This document shows positions 19,001 to 26,400 of a DNA stretch of 43,108 nucleotides, piece after piece. The stretch is from Zoogloeaceae bacterium (GTDB lineage: Bacteria; Pseudomonadota; Gammaproteobacteria; Burkholderiales; Rhodocyclaceae). Location: NCBI GenBank assembly GCA_031288305.1, contig JAITRP010000138.1, positions 1 to 43,108 of the forward strand, given 5' to 3'. The notes below the pieces were generated by a model. It saw only the letters and a program-made list of their open reading frames with translations, searched no databases and had not been told where the DNA came from. Within the stretch, counting starts at the first letter, position 1; each line of letters begins with the position of its first letter. The position numbers and the translations under genes were made by a program.

Positions 19001-22000
19001 CGCGGCGAGGCCGGACTGCGCAAGGCCGGGCAGGGCGCGGCGCGGTTCGTCAAGGACAAGGCCGCCGCCGCGGGGAAGAAGCTCGGCGACCGGATGCTCT
19101 ACGGCAAGGACGGCGCGCCGGCGGATGCGGCGGTCAGCAAGGCGAACGCGCAGCGGGTGTATGACGGCACGTGGAGAACTGTCGACGATTACGTCATCCC
19201 GGATACCGAGGAGTACGAAGGCAACCGGACGGGGAATTTGCGCGTCATGGCGGCAAACAGCGGTCTGGAACGCATACCTGTCCGCCTGGTGGTAGGGCAG
19301 GAAAATGACGCGACCGGCAGCGGCGGATTTGGTTTGATGCACGTCAACGAAAATGCTCGCCGTGACCCGCGGCGAGCCGTGCAACAAGTCAACCCTGGAG
19401 ATCAGGGCGAAAACATTGTACAGGAAGTCGTGCGTTTGCTGCGGGAAGCTACCGGGGTGTATGACGCGGGCGGCGGAGACTATCTGGTTTTTTCACGCAA
19501 ATCCCGGCAAGGCGTCGTGCTGGAAAAAAGAAGGGACAACAATGGGGACAGCTTCTACGGAGTCGTCACCGTGAAACCTATCCCCAATGTTCTGGTGTAT
19601 GGGCGTTCGATGGGATCGGGGCGCTCGACCTTCCCCAATACTGGCGCGGATGCGGCAACCGCGACTCCAACCTCGGACAACAAACCAGATGATTCGCCGC
19701 AGTCTGCGCCGACCAGGCAGGAGCTTTCCATCGAACGCTTCCATATTAGCGAACCTCTTGGGAAAATTCAAGCCCCAAAAGACCCCTTGGAGGGAATCCG
19801 CGTCGCGCGAAAGAAAAAACGTCTTCTCGACCCCGCCGAGATGCCCGCCAATGTGCGGGCGATGTTGGGCGCCGGCAAGAAGAACGCCGAATCCCTCGAA
19901 GCCGTCGAATCCGGCAAGCCGATGGACAAGGCGACCAAACAGGCGATCCGCAGGTACATCGGGCAGGTGCTCGGCCCCAGGGTGAAGGTGGCCTTTGAAA
20001 AGTCCCTGGGCGGCATTTCCGCCGAGTGGAGCCGCGACGCGGAAACGGGCGAGGCGATGATCCGCATCGCGCTCGCGGCGGCCAACCCCATGTCCAAGGC
20101 GCACCACGAGGCCATGCACGAGTTCTTCGAGCGCCTCAAGGAACTCCGGCCGGAAGCCGCGCGCATCCTCGCCCGCGCCGCCAGCGCCCCGGCGATTCGG
20201 AAACAGTTGCGCGCCTTCTTCCGCGATGACCCCAACCATGAGGCCATCCAGGCGCAACTCGACAGCGATGAGCATGAGCGCGTCGCCTACATGTACCAAC
20301 TCTGGGCGGCGGGCAGGCTGACCATCGGGCCGCAGACGCGCTCGTGGTTCGTCCGCGTGGCCGACTTCTTCAAGCGGATGTTCGGCTTCATCACCGAGGC
20401 CGAGGAACTGGACATCATCCTCGGCGCGTTCCACAACGGCGAACTGGCCGAACCCTCGGCCATCGGCGAGGGTCTGCAACGCCGCGCGACCGCCCTGGGA
20501 GAAGCCAACGCCCGCGCGGCGCGCGCCCTGCGCGCCCTGGCGCGCACCCTCGTCACCGCGCAGAACACCCTGACCGACAGCAAATACGCCGCCATCCGCG
20601 AGCTTGGCCGCCTCTTCTCCATCCCCACCGGCGAAAAAAGCGGGCGCATGGGGCTGTTGCAGGCGCAGACAATGCAGACCAACCGCTTCGTCAACAAGGC
20701 CGTGCGCCTCTTTTCCGGCTACAGCGAACAGGAACAGGAGGAAGCCGTGCAGCACCTGGTGTTCAAGACGACGCCCTCCGACCCCCGCGTCGCGCAGATG
20801 GTCAAGAACGCGCGCGACTTCCTGGACGAACTGGACGCCTACGCCCACGACGAAAAAGTGGCCTTCTCCCCCTTTTCCCGCGACCGGACGGAGGCCAACC
20901 GCGCCGGCTTCGAGAAGGCGCTGGCCGAGGACTACCGGGCGGCCACCGGCAGGGAACCGGACGACCCCGCGGCGCTGGCGGACGCCCTGCTCCTCGGCCA
21001 ATCCGGCAAGCGCCCCGACTACGCGCCGAACGCCGCCCGCACCACCTCGCTCAAGGTGTTCCTCGAACCCAACGTCGTCGAGGCGCTGGCGCGGCACGCG
21101 CAGAACGTCGCCCGGCGCGTCGAGTACGCCAGGGTACTCGGCCCCACCGGCGCGAAAGTGGACATCCTGCTCGAAAAGGCCGCGCGCATGGCCGTGGGGC
21201 ATGAAGGCTGGACGCGCGCGGCGAACAAGGCGCGGAAGGGAAACCGGCAGCCCTCCATCGCCGCCATCGTCAAACACCTGGACGGCGACGCCTGGGCGAA
21301 GTGGAAAGCCTTCGAGCCGGAATACGACGCCGCGAGAAACGCGGTGTGGGCAATGGACGGCGCCCTGGGGCTGAACACGCCCAGGGGCTTGCGTATCGCT
21401 TCCTCCGCCCTCATCACCTACGAGAACGTGCGGCTGCTCTCGCTTTCCCTCATGAGCCAGATCATCGACCCCTTCGGCGTCCTGACGCGCGGCGGCACTT
21501 TCCGCGACGCCTTCGCCACCTTCAAGGCCGGGCTTTCCGGCGCGTGGAAGGGCTGGCGCGGCAAGCTGAACGAGGATGAGATGTTCCGCCTGGCGGAGAG
21601 ATTGGGCGTCATCAGCATCAGCAACCACGTAAACAGCCAGCAGGGCCTGTGGTCGGGCGCGTCGCACGGACGCGTCGCGCGCTACTGGAACGACCGCCTG
21701 TTCCGCTGGAACGGCGTGGAAGGCTTCAGCCAGGGCACGCGCGTCGGCGCGATGGCGGCGGCGATGGAATTCCTGAAGCGGCACAGGTCGCTGCCCGACA
21801 AACACTCGGCGCGCTGGCTGGAAGAGCTTGGCCTGACGCCGGACGACATCGTGGTAAACGACGGCGAACTGGACATGACAAGCGAGAAGATTCGGCAGGC
21901 GGTGTTCCGCTGGGTGGATGGCGCGATCCTGCGCCCCAACGCCGCGCACCGTCCCGCCTGGGCGTCCGACCCGCATTGGGCGATGGTCTTCCACATGAAG

Positions 22001-22408
22001 CAGTTCCTGTACTCGATGCAGAAGACCATCCTGGCGCGCATCGCCCACGAACTGAAGAACGGCAACGTCGCGCCCCTGGCGCTTACCGCGCTCACCTTCA
22101 TCCCCGCCATCCTGCTGAGCGACCTCCTGCGCGACCTCATCAAGTTCGGCCCGGACGGCGCGCCCTGGAAACAGGACTGGACAGCCGCCGACTACCTGTC
22201 CGACGGCGTGCAGCGCGCCGGCCTGCTGGGCATCTGGCAAACCCCGGCGGACGTGGTGACCTACGGCCCCGCCGAAATGGGCGGACCGACCGTCAGCCAG
22301 ATCAACCGCATCCTGCAAACCACCCGCGACGCCGCCAGCGCCAAAGCCAACGCCATCGACGCCCTGCCCGTCAACGCCCTGGCGAAGATATCCCTGACGA
22401 ACGCCTGA
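13100..22408 (+). CDS. Giant phage polyvalent protein with zincin motif and candidate BECR-type domain
   Basis: The gene encodes 3,102 residues from an ATG with AAAGGAG upstream. The N-terminal ~290 residues contain a hydrophobic Gly/Ala-rich segment (~108-148) and a pattern typical of phage internal proteins (LTEGLPEMAQSYVDQ). Long helical charged regions follow, with an (Glu-Ala)n tract near residues 1,734-1,765. Residues ~2,058-2,165 (VRLVVGQENDATGSGGFGLM, then HV) resemble barnase/EndoU/colicin/RelE-like (BECR) phage domains. A zinc-peptidase-like HEAMH is near residue 2,336, with DEHERVAYMYQLW downstream as possible third ligand. The C-terminal ~700 residues match the recurrent end of phage large polyvalent proteins, with a hydrophobic helix at ~2,989-3,014. 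Such proteins are thought to be packaged and injected with the DNA. The gene is intact, in one frame. Domain names are from memory; the BECR call is the weakest. Confidence 0.8.
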   Translation: MLQSEYYSPEEEEFAREQARERREAELRGIPNWLASGTYQTVGGLNEALGTAFSPLSEGLGNRFYANSDEYNTLAGQVPADAPESYEDIHGLSDALAYGGRALFSNLPQMALTLPLGGAAALGLRGLGWGARAATFGGMTAASAPLVAGETSRQLREDPEGAKLSPWERLGAVALATAGKAPLDAVGDTLLLGRAAGLGRGFASNLFQHGFRKTARDAARRLAGAVPEAMLTEGLPEMAQSYVDQRLLDYINPARDASADNRELIDSFLMGSIAGAPMNVAGRGAEIAWEQPRGLGRAITGYLERKFPSDAVRGVEEPSLRQRVGARLAAPSQGDMVSPRAGNASPSLRESTIPDTTGATGATGDYATDAFTNLSPEDLRARVRATAPEELVESLVDATPQSRARVFASLSPAEAQIAKGELETRLGRRVFQETAVFLESARQGARPAVLAASRMLERGRLATGKGYQAAAQWAARQARAMPEIDNPTALRAANALRVAYESTQRGARSVERGARSVGRGVQRVGQGSVPRDLAASARNVSQAAGHVLPGAAQRVAGKAAAGAASAGAGVVTYARKLREWTERLKQRAGGKRKANLEATPEEAALFSGFKKKVRARALEPRRQRDLFNIALSAARGDISMEEADAVMRDFLPTRERTVTRKSGSGREIRSTEKIHTATTSGIVAEMRDALTRNLPEPERTAANDLAELKSAARRPKTARAARVELVRRYGNPELIGNASERDLGQLVDQLVRAEQEYEGRMSDAQRRAHDAQVKTLFGKNRERVHTAFVPGRWAGEDKAGEKAGLDETRLAEEETYEEEASRVEDIDRYNDRGVQERDAPRERFIGSKVKAVEKALKEDALIEPEDGDIIGRHGGFWKFEGDMEHAAEFRALADRERALIEAIDAAPAREGTKLKAELAETREARHRLGLEKTQLARFYDTLHDLMRRGNYVQSINPLEYARLAGVSLARTARALGMRWVGRTSEQLANALANSSARMLLVTPRDVTRVEEYAFDKGSIDNLARRSATLIGTVPDKVPVKKDRLYTIRGESVTGEKLKDMLLEALALPKPADQRKRLREMGRRHVVKVDDDPRDENLFFVHNVTRTGDNGVFYLYREDENAPDRAAMSPAERRERDASAARRERGTPLHATAVIEWMREHGRGSQLSPRPGDMFLSGMGALLSAEGVTGIRVYDVWGREHSAVAPVAQIKRLEQAAKDSAELTPTQREMLAAYDEARAEFDAARAKFEAATQGTTDKVALGRARQAFRRARQEFAPFEELRRRQAEVKARPRESAAQRRGRLQKLLAPLGVFGEWFHLGKDLTLGFATGARRSKGGARGYISRDIERDLAERAENLALQVSDLRAALAEARSEAERDDLRLSLFRAERERAEAEESAREWAKNNSDQWEGEAERPGVVEAGTEDNKHRDFNDDGTPKHPHERVPRNQDIIDQKWEEAGKTRKNGVVLSLRSNVRSRHFSKEMLQVLTSIRGALEHTGEDGTHNLTIRLAADYIARAAAAEAGMNTEARDAFVRLAESRLYLGLQDALRALALESANADEAAKPALRDRYRALKMMAAHYARSNTWVQAHKAEVDANARGYATDDAQAKSRNPKRKNVVNVAIKLFQAAPDRHAHHEGLLSALASMSEEELQNDFAWRADRIAKLAGYQNGNVAELRKLMHAEQELIQAEMTARASGERTREVAAKAAETPASAEEKTEGEARSEAEGEARSEAEAEAEAEAEAEAEAEAEAEAEAEAEAEAEAEAVPSNVPTPARQAVFDEIAALDREILNPEGETAAEKMANLKKATQRKRELAQTGAVQAKREQDAAQAVENASREAMREVEWETTPEEMWDAYVAQQEHRKRMGPKPASEKARFIADLKRLLSAVRQALTALLASVRQREWQGRNVARALHRAGRQLWALAGDAARAAQRLINRALAAWHAWTREVETSDRSPRWAKFMARTANRGEAGLRKAGQGAARFVKDKAAAAGKKLGDRMLYGKDGAPADAAVSKANAQRVYDGTWRTVDDYVIPDTEEYEGNRTGNLRVMAANSGLERIPVRLVVGQENDATGSGGFGLMHVNENARRDPRRAVQQVNPGDQGENIVQEVVRLLREATGVYDAGGGDYLVFSRKSRQGVVLEKRRDNNGDSFYGVVTVKPIPNVLVYGRSMGSGRSTFPNTGADAATATPTSDNKPDDSPQSAPTRQELSIERFHISEPLGKIQAPKDPLEGIRVARKKKRLLDPAEMPANVRAMLGAGKKNAESLEAVESGKPMDKATKQAIRRYIGQVLGPRVKVAFEKSLGGISAEWSRDAETGEAMIRIALAAANPMSKAHHEAMHEFFERLKELRPEAARILARAASAPAIRKQLRAFFRDDPNHEAIQAQLDSDEHERVAYMYQLWAAGRLTIGPQTRSWFVRVADFFKRMFGFITEAEELDIILGAFHNGELAEPSAIGEGLQRRATALGEANARAARALRALARTLVTAQNTLTDSKYAAIRELGRLFSIPTGEKSGRMGLLQAQTMQTNRFVNKAVRLFSGYSEQEQEEAVQHLVFKTTPSDPRVAQMVKNARDFLDELDAYAHDEKVAFSPFSRDRTEANRAGFEKALAEDYRAATGREPDDPAALADALLLGQSGKRPDYAPNAARTTSLKVFLEPNVVEALARHAQNVARRVEYARVLGPTGAKVDILLEKAARMAVGHEGWTRAANKARKGNRQPSIAAIVKHLDGDAWAKWKAFEPEYDAARNAVWAMDGALGLNTPRGLRIASSALITYENVRLLSLSLMSQIIDPFGVLTRGGTFRDAFATFKAGLSGAWKGWRGKLNEDEMFRLAERLGVISISNHVNSQQGLWSGASHGRVARYWNDRLFRWNGVEGFSQGTRVGAMAAAMEFLKRHRSLPDKHSARWLEELGLTPDDIVVNDGELDMTSEKIRQAVFRWVDGAILRPNAAHRPAWASDPHWAMVFHMKQFLYSMQKTILARIAHELKNGNVAPLALTALTFIPAILLSDLLRDLIKFGPDGAPWKQDWTAADYLSDGVQRAGLLGIWQTPADVVTYGPAEMGGPTVSQINRILQTTRDAASAKANAIDALPVNALAKISLTNA
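18251..18394 (+). repeat. Tandem repeats encoding (Glu-Ala)n inside the giant protein
   Basis: Two tandem copies of a 24-base unit (18251-18274 and 18275-18298, starting GAGGGCGAAGCCAGGAGC) run into 16 hexamers at 18299-18394: fourteen GAAGCC and two GAGGCC. The hexamers encode an alternating Glu-Ala tract. The array is a multiple of three, so slippage changes length without shifting the frame. Confidence 0.92.
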
Positions 22409-22415
22409 GGGCGTT
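22400..22415 (+). terminator. Weak hairpin at the end of the giant gene
   Basis: AACGCC (22400-22405) can pair with GGCGTT (22410-22415) around the loop TGAG, which includes the stop codon. There is no clear T-run, so it is at best a weak terminator or an mRNA 3'-end structure. The 72-base gap up to the next ATG also holds a perfect palindrome GAGTCGACTC at 22440-22449. Confidence 0.25.
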
Positions 22416-22480
22416 TGGCGAACGCGCGGCGAAGTGATAGAGTCGACTCCCGTCACATAACCAGCACAGGAGTTGCAAAA

Positions 22481-22717
22481 ATGGAAGAAGAGAAGAACAG
22501 GGTTGAATTGCGTGAAGAAGACAAGACCACGCTCAAGCAGGTCGGCATTGGCAGCGTGGCGGGCGCTACCGGTTTGGGAGTTGTTGGCTCCAGCGTGGGG
22601 ATTGCCGCTGGAGGCACGGCAATTGCGGCAACGGCGCCCTTTATCGTTGTAGGGGCTATCGTTGGCGGCGCGGCAGTGGGCGCCTGGAAATTCTGGAAGC
22701 ACATCACCAAGGAGTGA
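22481..22717 (+). CDS. Small glycine-zipper membrane protein (paralogue 1)
   Basis: The gene encodes 78 residues. The ATG at 22481 is preceded by CAGGAG at 22467-22472. In-frame ATG/GTG codons upstream lack a site. After a charged N-terminus (MEEEKNRVELREEDKTTLKQ) comes a long Gly/Ala/Val-rich hydrophobic stretch with GxxxG-like spacing (VGSSVGIAAGGTAIAATAP), then a short basic tail ending KFWKHITKE. It closely resembles the N-terminal half of the next gene, so the pair arose by duplication. Glycine-zipper helices are known to oligomerise in membranes and can form pores. Possible roles include a holin-like protein, a toxin or a partner for the adjacent polyvalent proteins. Function is unknown. 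Confidence 0.6.
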   Translation: MEEEKNRVELREEDKTTLKQVGIGSVAGATGLGVVGSSVGIAAGGTAIAATAPFIVVGAIVGGAAVGAWKFWKHITKE

Positions 22718-22732
22718 CGCCAAGGAGTGACG
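22707..22732 (+). repeat. 13-base tandem duplication that carries a ribosome binding site
   Basis: CCAAGGAGTGACG occurs at 22707-22719 and again at 22720-22732. The first copy ends the upstream gene (TGA at 22715-22717). The second supplies AAGGAG just before the ATG at 22733. Confidence 0.9.
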
Positions 22733-23299
22733 ATGCAGGAAGAACACAGGAAAACCTTGAAGCATCTCGGCGTAGGTGGCGTTGCCGGCGGGAGCGCCGG
22801 GGCAGCCCTCGGCTCCGCGATGGGGCTTGCAGGCTTTGGCGGCGCCATAGTCGGGACAGGGCCGGTTGGGGTCGTGGGGGCGATCTTGGGGTTTGCCGCG
22901 GTCGGAGCCTGGAAATATGGGAAGCATCTTCTCAAGGGAGACCCGAATGCGGACGTGCGCGCGCAAGCGCGGCAATCCGTCAAGAACGCGAACGTGGCGT
23001 TCGGCAGGATAACCTCCCTGACGCCAGAATGCCGGGCGGCGCTGGAGGCGCGTCTCTCGCATCTCCACACGCAGGCGGACGCAAGGCTGCGATCCGCAAG
23101 GCAGGCGCTGGAGCAAATTCCGTCGCTTCCCAAAGACAAACAGCGCCAAGCCTTCATCGACGCTGCGGCAAGCGCATCGCAAGTGCCCGCGCTCGCGGAA
23201 CAAATGCACTTGTTCCATCAGCAACTTCGTTCCCTCTGCGAGAAAGCGCCGCCTCCCGCCTTGCCAAAACCACATGTAACGTTCCCTCTGAAAAGTTGA
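22733..23299 (+). CDS. Glycine-zipper membrane protein with helical C-terminal domain (paralogue 2)
   Basis: The gene encodes 188 residues. The ATG at 22733 has AAGGAG at 22722-22727; a GTG two codons earlier overlaps that site and was rejected. Residues 1-65 parallel the preceding gene: EEHRKTLKHLGVGGVAGG, a Gly-rich hydrophobic stretch, then VGAWKYGKHLLKG. The remaining ~120 residues form a charged, mostly helical domain with Ala, Arg and Gln and no recognised motif, ending in a Pro-rich tail. This looks like a membrane anchor plus cytoplasmic or periplasmic domain. The two genes sit between two polyvalent-protein genes, have slightly lower GC than them and may be a mobile cassette ('moron'). 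Function is unknown. Confidence 0.6.
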   Translation: MQEEHRKTLKHLGVGGVAGGSAGAALGSAMGLAGFGGAIVGTGPVGVVGAILGFAAVGAWKYGKHLLKGDPNADVRAQARQSVKNANVAFGRITSLTPECRAALEARLSHLHTQADARLRSARQALEQIPSLPKDKQRQAFIDAAASASQVPALAEQMHLFHQQLRSLCEKAPPPALPKPHVTFPLKS

Positions 23300-23325
23300 C
23301 ACTTCCCCGCCAACCCTGTTACATT
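23296..23325 (+). promoter_or_regulatory. Candidate promoter for the second polyvalent-protein gene
   Basis: A perfect -35 box TTGACA lies at 23296-23301. An extended -10 (TG at 23317-23318, then TACATT at 23320-23325) follows with an 18-base spacer. It overlaps the stop of the preceding gene and lies about 100 bases before the next ATG. It is a better match than other gaps in the phage part. Confidence 0.5.
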
Positions 23326-23379
23326 TCCCCCGCAGGCAGGAAATGACATCAGGGTTGAATGTGGCAACCACTGTGGTTG
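23312..23379 (+). promoter_or_regulatory. Two dyads downstream of/overlapping the candidate promoter
   Basis: An imperfect inverted repeat spans 23312-23356: AACCCTG pairs with CAGGGTT and ATTTCC with GGAAAT, with a small internal mismatch. It overlaps the -10 box. A second, perfect dyad CAACCAC-T-GTGGTTG is at 23365-23379. There is no T-run after either. They could be operators, an mRNA hairpin, or a terminator of the upstream gene lacking a U-tract. Confidence 0.4.
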
Positions 23380-23422
23380 ATCCCCTCCGGCGCGATAACA
23401 AATCGGCTATGCAGCGGACAGG

Positions 23423-26400
23423 ATGTCCGTCATCGCCGGGGAACTCTACCAGCGGTATCCGCTCAATGTGGTGAACCGGATGACGGAGGGGGAGGGGTTT
23501 GTTCAGGCGCTGGCAAGGGCATTGCCGAAGGGTTGGATAAACGGCAACGGCAATGTTGCGGCGGCGATGTATCGGGGTCATCAGAATGCCGCGGCGGTTC
23601 GCCTGAACGTGAAGTCCGAAAAGCTCGCGCGCGACATTCCCGGCTCGCGGCGATATTCGCATCCCGTAAGCCAGGGCGCGCTGACGCATATCCGCAACGA
23701 GCACGGAGACAGGAATGTAGAAACCAGCCGTGGGCAAATTTCCATCAATGAGGCAGACATTGCCGCCATCCCATCCATTGTGGAGAACTATGACAACATC
23801 CGCACAGACTTGGCAAGCGACAGAGGAAACCCTGTTGTCGCCTACGTGAAGCGCGTCAACGATGGAGTGGTTTTGTATCTTGAGGAGCTTGGCAGGAAGC
23901 GCATGGATTTCACGGCGCTTTCAATGAGGAAGTATCCCGCCGGGACTGATTCCAACAAGGTTTTGAGCCTTGCCAGCACCGGTCGAAACGTCCGAAACGA
24001 CGGCGGGCATGCGCTTACTCTAGCAGAAACTGGCAACGAGCGCAACAAAACGAAAGCCCGGACAGATGCCGGGCTTCCTACCGACGCGCTCCGCACACTT
24101 TCAGTTCATGACGAAGAACTCAACCAGTCCGCCTGGCACGGCTCCGGGAAGGACTTCGACGCCTTTTCGTTGGCCTTCATGGGCACGGGAGAAGGCCATC
24201 AGGCGTTTGGCTGGGGGGCGTACTTCGCCGGGCTGCGCGAGCTTGGGGAGGCTTATCGTCGGCAAGTCGCATCTTCTCCTTTGAACCAACCTGAAGTTCC
24301 AAGGGTCAAATATAACGGTGAAGAGATTGGGTTATTTTCCCACGGCGTGTGGACCAATCTGAAAACGGGAGAAAAATATTCGAGATATTCTCCTGAAGCC
24401 TATGCGTTTGGTAAAATTTACTCTGTGCCCACTGTACAGGACGCAATAAACTATCTACAAGAAGCAATAGACAGCCCATTTCGTGATGATAATCAGATAA
24501 CCAACAAGATTGTAGAAGACTTTCGCAAGGCGATAGATATTTTACGATCTGGCAAAGTCAGCAAAAAAGAAGGCCAACTCTACGAGGTCAACATCCCCGA
24601 AGACGAAGACCTGCTGGATTGGGACAGGCCACTTTCACAACAGCCGGAAAAAGTGAAAGAAATTATTCTGGAATATGGGATTGATCGTGTCGATGATGCA
24701 CTGAATCAAGTCATGCGCGAGGTCAATGCGCTGGCGGAAACCATGGAGAACGCTGGCCTTGACAATGCGGCAAGCCTGCTGATCAAAGAAGCCAACAGGG
24801 CGCTGGAAAGCGAATCTCCGACGGATATGGAGATAGCTATCGGGCGCGCGGATAGTGCGCTTGATGAAGATATAGCAGGCGACGCCTACGATGATTTGCA
24901 GGACACGATATGGGGGCTTCTGGACAAAATAAGGGATGTGTCCGCTGGATCATTTTTTAATGGCGTGACCGGACAGGAGTTATACCGCAATTTGTCTCGT
25001 GCGCGCAGTTCAGACCAAGCTGCATCAGAATATCTCAAATCCATCGGCATCCCCGGTCATCGCTACCTGGACGGCCAGAGCCGGAGCGCGGGCGAGGGTT
25101 CGCACAACTACGTGATCTATGATGAAAAGGCCATCGAGATTCTGAAAAAGTACTATCAGGAGAAGGGCAACGACACGCGCGGCAGTTTCAACCCCCAAAC
25201 CCTGACCATCAGCCTGTTCGAGCAAGCCGACCTCTCCACCTTCCTGCACGAATCCGGGCATTTCTATCTTGAAGCCTTTACGCGCATTGCCGGGGAAATC
25301 GGGGAGAAGGGCAACCGGGGCGAGACCCTGACCGGGGGAGAGACGGGCGTCCTGCGCGACATGGACAGTATCCTGGGCTGGTTCGGCCTGCGTGACATCG
25401 GGGAATGGAGCGCCCTGACCCTGGAAGAGCGCCGCGCCTGTCATGAGCAATTCGCGCGCGGCTTTGAATCCTATCTCTTCGGGGGCAAATCCCCGAATCT
25501 GGAGATGAACGGCGTCTTTGCCCGCTTTCGCGCCTGGCTCTTGAAACTCTACGAGAGCGTCAAGAGCCTGAACGTGAAACTCACGCCGGAGGTGAGAAGC
25601 GTCTTTGACCGCATGCTGGCCAGCGAGGAAGAGATTGCCCTGGCGGAACAGGGCAGGGGTTTGACGCCCCTCTTCGAGACGGCGGAGCAGGCGGGCGAGA
25701 CGGCGGAGGAATTCGCCGCCTTCCAAGAGCAGGGCAGAATCCCCACGGAAGAAGCCATCGCGGACTTGCAGGCCAGGGGCTTGCGCGACCTGCAATGGCT
25801 TGCGAACGCCAAGGGCCGCGTTCTGAAGGAACTGCAAAAACGCGCCCGCGTCCTGCGCCGGGAGGCGAGGACGGACGCGACGCACCAGATCATGCAAGAC
25901 CCGCTCTATCGCGCCTGGGCGTTCCTCACCAACAGGATGAGCGCGGAAGACAAGCTGCCGCCGCTCGTGACGAGAGAGAAGAGGAACCCGGACGAGGTGG
26001 AGGAAACCAGGGACAGCCTCTTTGCGGCCATCGCCAAACTGGGCGGCCTCGACGCGGCGGAACTGTCATCGCGATGGGGCTATGACCCGAAAGAGAAAAT
26101 CCCGCAGACCGGCTTTGGCAAGCGCGTGGTCTTGAAGAATGGCGCGGGCAGGACGATTGCGGAAATGGCGGAGGCGCTTGGCCAGTACGGCTATCTGGCG
26201 CGCGACGAAAATGACCGCTTCGAGGAGGCGGATTTCGAGGCCAGGTTCTTCGAGGAACTGCGCGGCCAGAAGCAACACTCGATGTACTACGACCCGGAAA
26301 ACGACATCCAGCGCATGCTCGGAGAGCAGGTGGCGAACCCGGAGACGCTGGGGGCGGGACGGCTGGACGAACAGTCGCTGAAGGAGATGTTTGGAGAAAG

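Noticed and set aside
13553-19387. Stop-free antisense frame of 1,944 codons, and others at 2139-4097, 3889-6000, 6213-7763 and 19493-23737 (minus)
   Set aside because: They mirror well-supported plus-strand genes, are rich in Arg/Gly/His/Val as expected from GC-rich antisense shadows, and have no start context or known motifs.
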